Source: Holophagales bacterium UBA5704 (lineage in GTDB: Bacteria > Acidobacteriota > Thermoanaerobaculia > Multivoradales > UBA5704). From it: a DNA stretch of 64,000 bases. Below are positions 7,339 to 16,352 of the stretch, piece by piece. The notes under the pieces are model-generated. The model did no database searches, had not been told where the DNA came from, and worked only from the letters and a program-made list of their open reading frames with translations. How positions within the stretch are numbered: the first letter of the stretch is position 1; each line of letters begins with the position of its first letter. The translations under genes and the position numbers were made by a program. The stretch spans positions 18,614 to 82,613 of the forward strand of contig DIHE01000160.1 in NCBI GenBank assembly GCA_002420005.1, given 5' to 3'.

Positions 7339-7958
7339 TGGCCCGCCGCGACACGCCCCGGAAAGAGGCTCCGCCGGTGCGCCGCTCGAGCTGGGCGGGC
7401 CGGCTGGTGCGCAACATCCTGCTCTGGATCCTGCCGGTCTGGGCGGTGTGGACGCTCGCCACGCCCCTCTACAACCGCTTCCTGGCGACTGCGGCGGAGA
7501 ACGTCCTGAAGATCGCGGAGAGCCCGAACGTCTCCGACCTCCTGGTGCAGGGCGCCCACATGGCGCACATCCAGCGGCTCGACTTCCCGCCGGCCCGCAG
7601 CCTCGTGGGGAGCCTGCGGGTGACCGACGTGCACTTCCATCTCGTGCTGCTCGTCGCCCTCTTCATGGGCGTGCCGGGGGTGCCCTGGCGCCAGCGCCTG
7701 TCGAACCTGTCGTGGGCGCTGCTGATCTCCGTCTTCTTCCACCTGCTGCTCTTCGTCTTCTGGGTGCAGTTCGTCTACGCCACCCAGCTCGGCGCCTGGA
7801 GCCTCGAACACTACGGGCCGTTCTCCCGCAACCTCTTCGGCCTCGGCAAGCACCTGCTCGACCTCCCGTTCAAGCTCTCGCTCCCCCTGGTGCTCTGGGC
7901 GGCGTTCTACATCGGGCGGATGATGGAGGAGATGCGGGGAAGTAGGCCGGGCTCCTGA
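7338..7958 (+). CDS. exosortase H-associated membrane protein
   Basis: A 206-residue protein with four hydrophobic segments (about 28-46, 92-112, 127-155 and 172-192) and a soluble stretch at about 50-90. It overlaps the exosortase gene by one base and follows it as XrtH-associated membrane proteins do, so it probably helps assemble or gate the sorting machinery in the inner membrane. No catalytic motif is visible. It is convergent with the next gene across eight bases. Confidence 0.65.
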   Translation: MARRDTPRKEAPPVRRSSWAGRLVRNILLWILPVWAVWTLATPLYNRFLATAAENVLKIAESPNVSDLLVQGAHMAHIQRLDFPPARSLVGSLRVTDVHFHLVLLVALFMGVPGVPWRQRLSNLSWALLISVFFHLLLFVFWVQFVYATQLGAWSLEHYGPFSRNLFGLGKHLLDLPFKLSLPLVLWAAFYIGRMMEEMRGSRPGS

Positions 7959-7966
7959 TTCCGCGG

Positions 7967-8287
7967 CTACGCGGCCAACTCGATCCACTGGCCGGGCGCG
8001 GCCCGCTTCAGAGCGGCGCGCAAACCGGGGACCAGCCGTGCCAGTTCGGTGAGACGGTTGCTGTGGGCACGAAGCAACAGGACTGCAAACGGGCGGGAGG
8101 TGAGGTTCTGCTGGTAGCGTAGATTCCGATCGACGGTGACCAATGCGTCGAAACGGCCTTCCATCGCCCGGAGAAGAGGGCCGTCGTCCAGATCGTTCCA
8201 GCCCATCTCGGAGGCGTGCCGGACCTCAAATCCAGGAAGAGAGAGCGCCAATCGCCGCGGAACGCAGGTGTCGAGAAGCACCCGCAC
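7967..8287 (-). CDS. DUF5615 PIN-like toxin
   Basis: A 106-residue protein starting 'MRVLLDTCVPRRLA', with 'DALVTVDRNLRYQQNL' in the middle, the signature of the DUF5615 PIN-like family usually encoded after a DUF433 antitoxin. The conserved aspartates (D6 and 'TVDRNL') would hold the metal of a nuclease site; family activity is inferred from the PIN-like fold. It starts 15 bases after the antitoxin stop. Confidence 0.78.
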   Translation of the reverse strand: MRVLLDTCVPRRLALSLPGFEVRHASEMGWNDLDDGPLLRAMEGRFDALVTVDRNLRYQQNLTSRPFAVLLLRAHSNRLTELARLVPGLRAALKRAAPGQWIELAA

Positions 8288-8302
8288 GCGGGCCCCCGGC
8301 GG

Positions 8303-8527
8303 CTACGCCGCCACCGTTTGAGCGAGCAGGGCGGATTTGGCCGCCTCAAGGACGGCGATGCTGTGCTCGCGCGTCACGGACGGAAAGTCCAGCAGGAAAT
8401 CGTCCAAGGAGTCTCCCCCCTCCAGGTAGTCGAGGAGCGTCTGAACCGGCACGCGCGTCCCCGCGAAGACCGGTGTACCACTGAGGCGTTCAGGCGTCGC
8501 CGTGATCAGGGGATGGGGAAGAGCCAT
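8303..8527 (-). CDS. DUF433 antitoxin
   Basis: A 74-residue protein with the family pattern 'GTPVFAGTRVPVQTLLDYLE', then 'DDFLLDFPSVTREH' and 'AVLEAAKSAL'. DUF433 proteins have a winged-helix-like DNA-binding fold and pair with DUF5615 toxins, as here. The ATG at 8527 gives the usual family length although the frame is open for over 3 kb upstream, an artefact of GC-rich antisense sequence. Together with 7967-8287 it forms a complete module. Confidence 0.8.
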   Translation of the reverse strand: MALPHPLITATPERLSGTPVFAGTRVPVQTLLDYLEGGDSLDDFLLDFPSVTREHSIAVLEAAKSALLAQTVAA

Positions 8528-8632
8528 GTGCATGTCACCTCGCCGGAATCGTACCATGTGCCCCGGCACCCTGCCAGCCGGGAGAGGGAGGTCATAGGAG
8601 AGGGGGACGTGATAGCCTCTCCACGTCCTTCG

Positions 8633-10414
8633 ATGCGACGGGGAAAAGGAGGCTTCTTGCGGCGTTCCATTCCGGGTTTTCTCGCAGTCCTGCTCGCAGC
8701 ATCGGCGGTGCCGGGCGCCGCTCAGACTCCGCCGCCCGCGGCCACCTCGGGGTTCTCCGAGGTCCAGGTCGACCTCGGCAGCCGGGCGTTCACCCGGGTG
8801 CTCCCGTTCGACATTCCGTTCCAGATCACCGGCACCGCCCCCACCGGCGCGCGGACGATCGAGGTGCAATTCAGCGGCTCGCGCCGGTCGGTGCCTCCCC
8901 CACCTCCTCCCACGGCGGCGGCGGACGACCTCGACGCCGCTTGCGCCGCGCGCAACCCGGCGGACGCAGCGGCCTCCCCGTGGCAGCCGGTACCGGCGCT
9001 GCGGTGGGATCGGATCGACCTGGTCGACACCGGGGCGACGACCACCTTCCGGATCACCGTGCCGCCTCTCGAAGCCGAGCGCTACTACAGCTTCCTGTTC
9101 AAAATTCTCGTCGATGCCACACCGCAGCAGGCGGACGCCTTCCAGAAGAAAGCCTTGCCGGTGCTCGACGAGCAGTTCCGCAAAGTGAGCACGCTCAGTC
9201 TCTCGCCGGATCAGAGCAAGGCGCTGCGCCTGGCCCTCATCCAGGCCCTGCGCGAGGTCCTGGGGCCGGGGGACGTCGCCGCCGAGGGGACGCTGTTCGA
9301 CCCCTGCACCGACCACGAGGTGGTGCGCAACGGGTTCAACCGCGACTTCCTCAATGTCATGCGCCAGCAACAGCAGCGCAACCTGATCTCGCTCTCCCGC
9401 CTCGGCGACCTGCAGCGGCAGATCAAACCCCGGCTCGACGCCTTGCGCTCCCCCGCCCTCGTCGGGCTCGCCGGCCGCGTTCAAGCCAAGGCGGCGGCCG
9501 ACCCGACGGCGGCCGGCTCTCTGCAGGGAGCGGCGGGCGGCGACCAGCTCGTCGGGCTCGATCCGGGCACCGCGACCAGCCTCGCGGCGGGGCTCACAGC
9601 AGACGGAGCACAGAACCCCAACGACCTCTTCACCTCCATGGACCCGGCGGCCATCGACCAGTTCGCCGCCAACTATGGGGATACGCTCCAGAAGCTCCAG
9701 GGCCTGGAGAGCTGGATTCGTGGCCTCCTCACCCCCCAGCCGGATGCCGAGCTGTTCGCCGACGCCCCGGCGGGTGACGTGGAGGCGCTCCAGGCGTTGA
9801 TCGCCCCGGACGGCGACCTGGAACAAGCGCGGCAAACCGCAGACCAGCTGCAGAGCGAAGCCGCTGCGCTCGCCGGCGCCCTGCGCAGCCGGCAGGCGGC
9901 CCTCCAGCAGATGGCGGGAAGGTACCGCGAGCAGGTGGCAGCCGACGTGACGGTGGCCTCCTCCACCACCGGCAACTCGGACACCTTCCAGGGCTACTAC
10001 GTGAGCGCCGACCTCGGCTTCGTCTACCTGCCGGACATCGCGGAAGGCGTGCCCTACATGGGGACCAACATCTATTTCCGGCCGGTCAACAAGAACGTGC
10101 CGCTCAGCCAGAAGAGCAGCTTCGGACGCCGCTTCGCGATCACCGTCGGTGTCACGCTCGACAGCATCGCCGACGACCAGGGGACGCGGAAGGACTTCAC
10201 CGGCCAGCAGTCGCTGGTGGTCGGAGCGGGCTACCGGTTCACCGAGTCGCTGCGCTTCGGCCTCGGCGCGGTCGTCTTCGTCAAACAGGACCCCAACCCG
10301 CTGGTCGACGACGAGACCACCGGCGTGACACCCTACATTTCCGTCTCGTTCGACTGGAACGTCGCCAAGACGTTCAAAGGCCTGGGCTCGACGCTCTTCG
10401 CGAACGCGAACTGA
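8633..10414 (+). CDS. exported protein with beta-barrel-like C-terminus, function unknown
   Basis: About 593 residues. A signal peptide is clear ('FLAVLLAASAVPGAAQ' cut after AAQ). Start choices are the ATG at 8633 or an in-frame TTG at 8657 just after AAAAGGAGG; the latter gives the tidier signal peptide. Residues 40-150 are beta-rich, 150-450 are helical and charged with glutamine/alanine-rich stretches, and the last 140 residues ('YYVSADLGFVYLP ... LVVGAGYRFTESLRFGLGAVVF') alternate like an outer-membrane beta-barrel. It probably resides in the outer membrane or periplasm. It leads an apparent three-gene run with the next two genes. Confidence 0.75.
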   Translation: MRRGKGGFLRRSIPGFLAVLLAASAVPGAAQTPPPAATSGFSEVQVDLGSRAFTRVLPFDIPFQITGTAPTGARTIEVQFSGSRRSVPPPPPPTAAADDLDAACAARNPADAAASPWQPVPALRWDRIDLVDTGATTTFRITVPPLEAERYYSFLFKILVDATPQQADAFQKKALPVLDEQFRKVSTLSLSPDQSKALRLALIQALREVLGPGDVAAEGTLFDPCTDHEVVRNGFNRDFLNVMRQQQQRNLISLSRLGDLQRQIKPRLDALRSPALVGLAGRVQAKAAADPTAAGSLQGAAGGDQLVGLDPGTATSLAAGLTADGAQNPNDLFTSMDPAAIDQFAANYGDTLQKLQGLESWIRGLLTPQPDAELFADAPAGDVEALQALIAPDGDLEQARQTADQLQSEAAALAGALRSRQAALQQMAGRYREQVAADVTVASSTTGNSDTFQGYYVSADLGFVYLPDIAEGVPYMGTNIYFRPVNKNVPLSQKSSFGRRFAITVGVTLDSIADDQGTRKDFTGQQSLVVGAGYRFTESLRFGLGAVVFVKQDPNPLVDDETTGVTPYISVSFDWNVAKTFKGLGSTLFANAN

Positions 10415-10441
10415 GCCGGGCCCGGAGGGAGAATTCCGAGC

Positions 10442-10807
10442 ATGGGTGCCGTGATCGTCCAACGCATGAACGTCGAGCCCGACGAGGTTCCCCGCAACGG
10501 GCTGCCCGCCCTCCTGCGCCTGCGCCAGACGCTGCGCTCCACCAATCCCGCCGGCGAGCCGGTGCGCGTCTCCTACACCCTGGAAGACGACAACGACATC
10601 TGGTTCCGGCCGGCCCCGGGAGCGGCGCTGACCAAGCGCTTCGACCTCGCCAATCCGCGGCAGGTTCCGGCGACGCCGCACGTGTTCACCGACGCGGTGA
10701 CCATCGTGCGCGGCCCCGGTGCGCCGATGGACGTGGTGCAGATCGTCCAGATCCTCTGCGATCCGAACTGCAGCTCGCGGGATGTGAACGGCTTTCAACT
10801 CGTCTGA
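10442..10807 (+). CDS. hypothetical protein
   Basis: A 121-residue protein with GGAGGGAG (10425-10432) nine bases before its ATG. No signal peptide or transmembrane segment is seen; the sequence is beta-rich with one 'LCDPNC' cysteine pair near the end. It lies 27 bases after the barrel-tailed gene and nine bases before a lipoprotein gene, so a shared envelope role is plausible. The family is not recognised. Confidence 0.7.
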   Translation: MGAVIVQRMNVEPDEVPRNGLPALLRLRQTLRSTNPAGEPVRVSYTLEDDNDIWFRPAPGAALTKRFDLANPRQVPATPHVFTDAVTIVRGPGAPMDVVQIVQILCDPNCSSRDVNGFQLV

Positions 10808-10816
10808 GGCGGACCC

Positions 10817-11845
10817 ATGAGATCGACCTTCCCACGGTGCCTGCTCCTCGCCGGTCTGGTGTTGATCGGCGGTTGCTATGACAAGGACGACTACGTCCCG
10901 AGCGCAAACGAGACCCGGCTCACGCTGCTCTCCCCGAGCGGCACCAACACCGTGGCGGCGGACGGCTTTTCGCGCCTCGGCCTGATCGCCCGCATCTCGC
11001 CGCGCGCCGACGCCGACCGGCGCACCGTGGTCTTTTCCACCTCCGCAGGGACGCTCATCGGCGGCACCGGCGTCGGCGCCACCCGCGAGGTGCCGGCCGA
11101 CACCGCCGGCGAGGCCTTCATCGAGCTGCAAAGCTCGCAGCGCGTCGAGACGGCCCTGGTCACCGCAGGGGTGAAGGACGTCCCCGGCCTCACCACCAAC
11201 CTGACCGTCTCCTTCGTGGCGCTCGACCCGAATCAGATCCTCCGCTTCACGACCGTGCCCAACGGCCCGTTTCCGGCGGATGGCGCGACCTCGACCTCGT
11301 TCTCGGTCACCCTCTCCGGCGCCGTCCCGCCGGATGCGAACGGCCTGCGCACCGTGCAGTTCACCACCACCGCCGGCAGCTTCGGCGTCGGCGGCCCGAC
11401 CACGATCGGGGTTCCGGCCGATGCCGGCAACGTGGCCACGGTGGACCTGACGAGCCCCTCCACGATCACCACCGGCCACCTGCGGGCCACGATCAACGGC
11501 GTCACCCGCGAGGTCCCGCTCTCCTTCGACCGCGCCCTGCCCCACCGCATCACCGTGACCACGGACACCTTCTCGGTGGCGGCCGGCTCGCAGGCGAATC
11601 TGAGCGTCACCCTGGCCCGCGACATCGGCCAGGTCACCAACGGCACCCCGGTGCTCTACCGTGCCGAAGGAACGGCCGGCGAGCTGCCTTCCACATACTT
11701 CCAGAACGCCACCCTGTCCAACAGCGGCACCGCCTCGGTGGTCTTCCGGCCGGACTCCTCGAACACCTACAAAGGGCCGGTGACGATCACCGCCCGGGTG
11801 GAGGGATCGGGCGCGGCGGGGTCGGTGCGGGTGGAGATCCCGTAA
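10817..11845 (+). CDS. lipoprotein with invasin/Big-type Ig-like repeats
   Basis: A 342-residue lipoprotein: signal peptide with lipobox LIGGC (lipidated Cys20), followed by about three Ig-like beta-sandwich repeats. Each shows 'VAADGFSRLGLIARI'/'PADGATSTSFSVTLSG'/'VAAGSQANLSVTLAR'-type openings and 'FTTTAGSFG'/'FSTSAGTLIG' strands typical of bacterial Ig-like (Big_1/invasin) domains. It is probably a surface or periplasmic structural protein. The last 59 bases overlap the end of the convergent glycosyltransferase gene. Confidence 0.78.
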   Translation: MRSTFPRCLLLAGLVLIGGCYDKDDYVPSANETRLTLLSPSGTNTVAADGFSRLGLIARISPRADADRRTVVFSTSAGTLIGGTGVGATREVPADTAGEAFIELQSSQRVETALVTAGVKDVPGLTTNLTVSFVALDPNQILRFTTVPNGPFPADGATSTSFSVTLSGAVPPDANGLRTVQFTTTAGSFGVGGPTTIGVPADAGNVATVDLTSPSTITTGHLRATINGVTREVPLSFDRALPHRITVTTDTFSVAAGSQANLSVTLARDIGQVTNGTPVLYRAEGTAGELPSTYFQNATLSNSGTASVVFRPDSSNTYKGPVTITARVEGSGAAGSVRVEIP

Positions 11846-13613
11846 GCTCCCACACCTCGGCCGCCGCATCGAAGTAGACCCGCCGGAAGCGCCGCCGGAA
11901 CGCCGGATCGTCCACCGGCGGCGCGACCACTCCATACACCACCAGCAGGTGATCGGCGCCGAGCCGCCGTAGCTCGCGCCAGAGGGCCTCGGGCTGTCCG
12001 AGGAGCGGCATCACCAGCCCGAAACGGGCCGGGCCGTTCCAATCTCCGAGGAAGCGGCCCTCGGCGTAATAGAACAGGTTTTCCGCCCGCAGGGCGTAGA
12101 CCGTAGAGCGATGGCCATGGGATCGGTTGAGGAAACGGACGGCCGGATAGGCCGGAAGCTGCCGCTCCAGGTACCTCTCCCGCGCCTCCACCGAGACCGG
12201 CACCGGCCCTTGCGCCCAGATCCGGTACCCGCCATACAGCCATCCCGGCAGGAGCAGGGCAAGAGCCAGGGCCAGAGCAAGCCGCGGCGGGGCCCACCGC
12301 GCCACCGCCGCCGCCAGAGCGAGGCTCAACAGCGGCAGCACGGCCACCAGATAGCGCGCATCCGGCGGCAACAAGAGAAAGATCGCCGCATAGGCGACGA
12401 CCGCCGCCAGCAACCAGCGCACGCGGGCGAGACGCAGCACAGCGACAAGAAGAAGCGGGACCCCCAGGAGGAACGCCGGAGAGAACGGCGGCTGCCAGCC
12501 GACGGACTCGCGGTGGAACACGACGTCCCACGGCAGCCGCAGGAAGTCGACGAACCGATCGCCCGGTGGGCGGGTCGGCAGGGTGCCGCCGAACGTCCAG
12601 GCGTCGAGCATCCCGGGGAACAACGAGGGGAAGAACGGGAACAGCGGGTTGCCGGTGTAGTAGAAGATGCGGCCATACCAGGGAGCGAGCACCGCGCCGG
12701 CCGCCAGGGCGACCCCCAGGGCCGGCCGCAAGCGGCGTTTCGGCGCCGCCCACGCGAACACCGCGAGCCCTATGATCCCGACGAAATAGAGGCCCAGATA
12801 CTTCACCGCACCCGCCGAGCCGGCGAAGCCCCCGGCGAGCAGAAGCCAGCCGCGGGCCTCCGGCCCGCCGCCCGCGCGCCTCCACCGCTCTGCCGCGTAC
12901 ACGGCCGCCGTCGCAAAGAGCACCAGGCCGGCCTCGACATAGCCGGTCGCGGCGAGATGCACCACGATCGGCCCGCCGAGATACAGCCCTGCCGCGAGCC
13001 AGCCCTCCGCCCGGCTCGCCTGGAGGCCCCAGGCGGCCAGCAGCACCGCTGTGAGGATCGTCGCCAGGAGCTGCACCTGATGCGTCGCCACATCGCCGGC
13101 ATGGAGCAGAACGGCGGCGTGCAGAACCTCCAGAAGCTGCGGGAACACCGGTACGCGCACATCGGGCAGAAACGGCATCCCTCCGGTCGTGGCGAAGGCC
13201 CGGGCGAACGGCAGATGGTAGAGCGTCTCGTCGAACGCCGTCGGCGGATAGAGCGAGAGGACGAACAACGGAGCGAGGCCCGCAACGGCCGCCGCCGCGA
13301 TCCCCCATCCCCGCCACCCCGGCCACCGCAGCCCCCGCAGTGCCTCGCGCCAGACCCCGCTGCCGAGAAGGTGGACTCCCACCACCACCGCGGCGACCGC
13401 CCCCCGGGTCAGCCACCCGCAGAGACCCAGAGCGAAGAACGCATGTCCCAGGAGGGTGAGCCCGAGAGCTCCGGAAACCGCGAAGCGCTCCCAGAGAGAG
13501 CCCATTTCCAGCCGCCGCAGCACCAGCCGCCCCGCCACCCAGGCGGTGGCGGTGAGGACCAGCAAAACGAGGAGGTGCTGTGCGGCGAAGCGGGCGAAGG
13601 CGAGCGCGGCCAT
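11787..13613 (-). CDS. ArnT/PMT-like GT-C glycosyltransferase
   Basis: A 608-residue polytopic protein with about 12 hydrophobic helices over residues 1-450 and a soluble C-terminal domain. The first large loop has 'FDETLYHLPFARA', the acidic motif of lipid-linked-sugar GT-C transferases (PMT_2 group), which glycosylate proteins or envelope lipids on the periplasmic face. The sugar donor and acceptor cannot be told. The C-terminal 'LGADHLLVVYG' segment is common in large bacterial members. The end overlaps the convergent lipoprotein by 59 bases, so the true C-terminus is a low-complexity proline tail. Confidence 0.75.
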   Translation of the reverse strand: MAALAFARFAAQHLLVLLVLTATAWVAGRLVLRRLEMGSLWERFAVSGALGLTLLGHAFFALGLCGWLTRGAVAAVVVGVHLLGSGVWREALRGLRWPGWRGWGIAAAAVAGLAPLFVLSLYPPTAFDETLYHLPFARAFATTGGMPFLPDVRVPVFPQLLEVLHAAVLLHAGDVATHQVQLLATILTAVLLAAWGLQASRAEGWLAAGLYLGGPIVVHLAATGYVEAGLVLFATAAVYAAERWRRAGGGPEARGWLLLAGGFAGSAGAVKYLGLYFVGIIGLAVFAWAAPKRRLRPALGVALAAGAVLAPWYGRIFYYTGNPLFPFFPSLFPGMLDAWTFGGTLPTRPPGDRFVDFLRLPWDVVFHRESVGWQPPFSPAFLLGVPLLLVAVLRLARVRWLLAAVVAYAAIFLLLPPDARYLVAVLPLLSLALAAAVARWAPPRLALALALALLLPGWLYGGYRIWAQGPVPVSVEARERYLERQLPAYPAVRFLNRSHGHRSTVYALRAENLFYYAEGRFLGDWNGPARFGLVMPLLGQPEALWRELRRLGADHLLVVYGVVAPPVDDPAFRRRFRRVYFDAAAEVWELTGSPPAPTPPRPIPPPGR

Positions 13614-13717
13614 GGCGAGGGAGTATGGCGGCGCGGTGACACCGCCCGCAAGTCAGGCTACAATGACAGAAACGAGGCCGAGGAGCCGATGGATCTTAGG
13701 GAAGGAGCGTGGCCAAG

Positions 13718-13912
13718 ATGAGCAAGTGGGAGTACAAGATCATCAACATCCGGAGCGAGAACTACCGCCTCGACCCGAACGCCGTGGTCCAGCTCAATCA
13801 GCTGGGCGACGAGGGCTGGGAGCTGGTCTCGATCACCTCGGTCAACTTCAAGACCGGCGCCACCGACAACATCGCCATGGTCTTCAAACGCCCGGCCGTC
13901 GCCGGCGACTGA
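13718..13912 (+). CDS. DUF4177-like small protein
   Basis: A 64-residue protein, 'MSKWEYKIINI', then 'LNQLGDEGWELVSIT', the hallmark of the DUF4177 family of small cytoplasmic proteins of unknown role. AAGGAG (13702-13707) lies ten bases before the ATG at 13718; a GTG at 13709 is too close to it. It is a stand-alone gene between two minus-strand units. Confidence 0.82.
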   Translation: MSKWEYKIINIRSENYRLDPNAVVQLNQLGDEGWELVSITSVNFKTGATDNIAMVFKRPAVAGD

Positions 13913-13927
13913 GCACAGGCGCTCCAC

Positions 13928-14149
13928 TCAGGCGAGGCGCCGGCGGCGCTTGCGCTTTCCGCGCAAGGCCAGGGCCAACCCTCCGGCCCCCGCCGCGAGC
14001 AGGAGGAGCAGGTACTTCTTCCTGGGCGCCAAGCCCGTCTCGGTGGCGAGCGACGTGCGCACTTCGATCATCCGCTCCTCCGCGGCGCGGCGGGCCCGCT
14101 CCAGGCGCAGCTCCGCCTCCCGCCGCGCTTCGTCCAGACGCTCGCTCAT
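13928..14149 (-). CDS. small membrane protein with coiled N-terminus
   Basis: 73 residues: an arginine/glutamate-rich helical stretch (1-40), one hydrophobic helix ('YLLLLLAAGAGGLALALR') and a very basic tail ending 'GKRKRRRRLA'. The start overlaps the holin-like gene by four bases, so the two are co-translated. It is likely an inner-membrane accessory protein. No family recognised. Confidence 0.65.
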   Translation of the reverse strand: MSERLDEARREAELRLERARRAAEERMIEVRTSLATETGLAPRKKYLLLLLAAGAGGLALALRGKRKRRRRLA

Positions 14150-14595
14150 GGCATGTCCTCCTCAACGTCATCATAGAGATCGCGGGACACCGGAGCCACG
14201 TCGACTGGACGGGTTTCGCGCAGCAACGTGTTCTGCCACCAGTCGAGGTGATCGTCCACCCGCCGCCGGAAGGTGTCCACCGGATTCTCGACCTGCTTCA
14301 GGCGGTTCGTCCCCATCCAGCCGAGGAGCCCGGCAGCCACCAGAAACAGCCCCAGCACCACGAGCGACGCCCCCCAGAGCGGCAGCCAGATCGCCAGCAC
14401 CACCACTGCGGTGAAGATCACCAGACCGAGGATCCAGAACAGCAGGATGAGGGCGACGCCGAGGAGCGCCAAGGCTCCTCCGGCGATCCGCCCCGACCGC
14501 GAAAGATCCTCCTGGAGCGTCGCCACCTCGGCCCGGAGAACGGTGAGGAGCGATTCTCCCAACCCGCGAAACAGGTCGATCCAGCCCTGCATCAC
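14146..14595 (-). CDS. phage-holin-superfamily-III-like (Phage_holin_3_6) membrane protein
   Basis: 149 residues: an amphipathic N-terminus ('LRAEVATLQEDLSRS'), two adjacent transmembrane helices ('LALLGVALILLFWILGLVIF' and 'LVVLGLFLVAAGLLGW'), then an acidic soluble tail. The layout fits the chromosomal Act_holin/Phage_holin_3_6 family, which despite its name is widespread outside phages. It overlaps the VWFA gene upstream and the small membrane gene downstream by four bases each. Confidence 0.68.
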   Translation of the reverse strand: MMQGWIDLFRGLGESLLTVLRAEVATLQEDLSRSGRIAGGALALLGVALILLFWILGLVIFTAVVVLAIWLPLWGASLVVLGLFLVAAGLLGWMGTNRLKQVENPVDTFRRRVDDHLDWWQNTLLRETRPVDVAPVSRDLYDDVEEDMP

Positions 14596-16331
14596 CCACC
14601 AACCCGGACGGCGCGAGAGATGAACGAGGCCTCGGCTGCCACATCGTCGCGCACGCCCACCGCGACCTTCTGGTCACCGCCCCGCATCAGCAGGTTCACC
14701 GTATAGACGTAGTACTTGCCGACCGCCGATGCCACGTCCGCCGCCGGAATGCTGATCGGCAGCGGGATCTGCTGCACCTGCTCGGAGGTGTTGCCTTCGG
14801 TGTCGATCGCGGCCACGAACAGGCGCACCCGGGCCTCACTGGTGGCGCCGCGCGGCACCAGGACCAGCTTGCCGAGCGGCACCTTCACGTTGATCGGCTG
14901 CAGATAGTACCCGTCGCTGCGCCGGGTCGGTGTGCCGGTCTCCAGCTCGATCCCCAGCGGGTTGTTCTCGAAGGGGAACCGCAGGGTGGCGAGGGTCCCG
15001 TCGCTCATCCGCGACTCGGTGGTCTTGTCGCGGTAGCCTTCGCGGTGGCGGACCTCGAGGCCCTTGCGCTTCACCTTGACCTCGATCTTGTGGTACCGCC
15101 CGTCTCCGTAGTGGGTCGGCGTGTACCCGAGCGAGTAGTAGGTGTTGAAGTCGGAGGCGATCTTCTCGAGCTGCGGGGTCACCACGTTCGAGTTGATGAT
15201 CGCCACCCCGCCCGTCTTCTCCGCGATCATCTGGAGCGGCGTCTGCAGGTTGGAGATCTGGATCGAATCGACGAAGACGCCCTGGCCGGGCTGGCCGGCG
15301 GTCGCCGTCTCCGCCGAGATGGACGAGTAGGTGCGCAGGCCGGCGGCGTCGATGGTGTAGAAAGTGACGCGGTTCGCATTCGCCTGGGCCGCCAGCTCCT
15401 CGAAGCGGCGCGAGGCGTCGAACTCGAACTGCTCGGTCAAGCCGGTGCTCTTCTCCCCGTACTTGCCCTGCACGGCGTACCAGATGTCCTGCCCGGCGAT
15501 CATCTGGAGACCGTCGCTGACGTAGAGGATCGCCTTGCGTCCGGGAAGGCCGGCCAGCGAATCCGTGATGTTCCGCATGGCGTCGATGCTGAACGACAGG
15601 TCGTTGAACGCCGCCTGCGAGTAGCTGCGGGCGTAGATCGTGGCCTCGTTGACGCTCTGCGAGTCCTCGATCTGGCGCAGCACCTCGCGGCGATCCGAGT
15701 CCTGGTGGACCCCCTGGCCGGAGACCTTCTCGAGCTCCAGGAGCGCGGTGGCGATCAGGTGGGGGTCGCTGGTGAACTGGCGCCGCACGTGCAGCGAGCG
15801 GTCATAGCTGACCAGCATCATCTGGTCGCCCCGCCCGAGCTTCTGTCCGATGAAGGCGCGCAGCTCGCGCATCACCCGGTTGCGGTTGAACGGCCGGAGA
15901 TTGAAGTTGTCGATGTAGACCACCAGCCGCAACCGCTGGTCTTCCGGTGTCTTCACCTCGTTGAGACCGGGTAAGCCGGGAGGCCCGGGGACGGCCGGCT
16001 CCGTCGGCGCCGCAGGGGCCGGCTCCGGGGCCGGCGTCGTCGCCTTGCCGTCCTCGACGGCATAGAAATTGGTGACGGCCACCGGCCGGCCGTCCTCGAA
16101 GACCTCGAAGTCCTCCCGGGTGAGGCCGTTGATCCGGTTCCCCTTCTTGTCGGACACGTAGACGTCGACGTTGACCACGCTGACGTTGACCGTATCGACG
16201 AAGAGCCCCGCGGCGTCCCCTTCCTGCGGAGTGGCCGGTTTGGACCCGCGCTGGGCGCCCGCCGCCCCGGTCAACAGAAGAGCGGCCACTCCACCGGCCG
16301 CCAGAATTCGTCGGTTTGACATCGTGCTCAT
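14592..16331 (-). CDS. VWFA-related secreted protein (paralogue 1)
   Basis: 579 residues with a signal peptide, an N-terminal 'VSVVNVDVYVSDKKGNRING' and 'FEVFEDGRPVAVTNFYAVED' module, then a VWA-like domain and a C-terminal beta-rich region. This is the acidobacterial VWFA-related family; exported function is unknown. The metal site that should read DxSxS is 'DNFNL', so divalent-metal binding is probably lost. It is the most divergent of five paralogues and the last VWFA gene of a run of four. Confidence 0.82.
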   Translation of the reverse strand: MSTMSNRRILAAGGVAALLLTGAAGAQRGSKPATPQEGDAAGLFVDTVNVSVVNVDVYVSDKKGNRINGLTREDFEVFEDGRPVAVTNFYAVEDGKATTPAPEPAPAAPTEPAVPGPPGLPGLNEVKTPEDQRLRLVVYIDNFNLRPFNRNRVMRELRAFIGQKLGRGDQMMLVSYDRSLHVRRQFTSDPHLIATALLELEKVSGQGVHQDSDRREVLRQIEDSQSVNEATIYARSYSQAAFNDLSFSIDAMRNITDSLAGLPGRKAILYVSDGLQMIAGQDIWYAVQGKYGEKSTGLTEQFEFDASRRFEELAAQANANRVTFYTIDAAGLRTYSSISAETATAGQPGQGVFVDSIQISNLQTPLQMIAEKTGGVAIINSNVVTPQLEKIASDFNTYYSLGYTPTHYGDGRYHKIEVKVKRKGLEVRHREGYRDKTTESRMSDGTLATLRFPFENNPLGIELETGTPTRRSDGYYLQPINVKVPLGKLVLVPRGATSEARVRLFVAAIDTEGNTSEQVQQIPLPISIPAADVASAVGKYYVYTVNLLMRGGDQKVAVGVRDDVAAEASFISRAVRVGG

Positions 16332-16352
16332 CGCACCTCCGCGGGGATTATC

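Noticed and set aside
8303..11935. A 1210-codon open frame on the minus strand
   Set aside because: Only the last 74 codons (DUF433) have protein character. The rest lies antisense to three plausible plus-strand genes and is arginine/glycine-rich, as GC-rich shadows are.
14146..14595. Prophage, suggested by the holin-like protein
   Set aside because: No other phage gene is near, and this family is common in chromosomes. It is coupled to VWFA genes.
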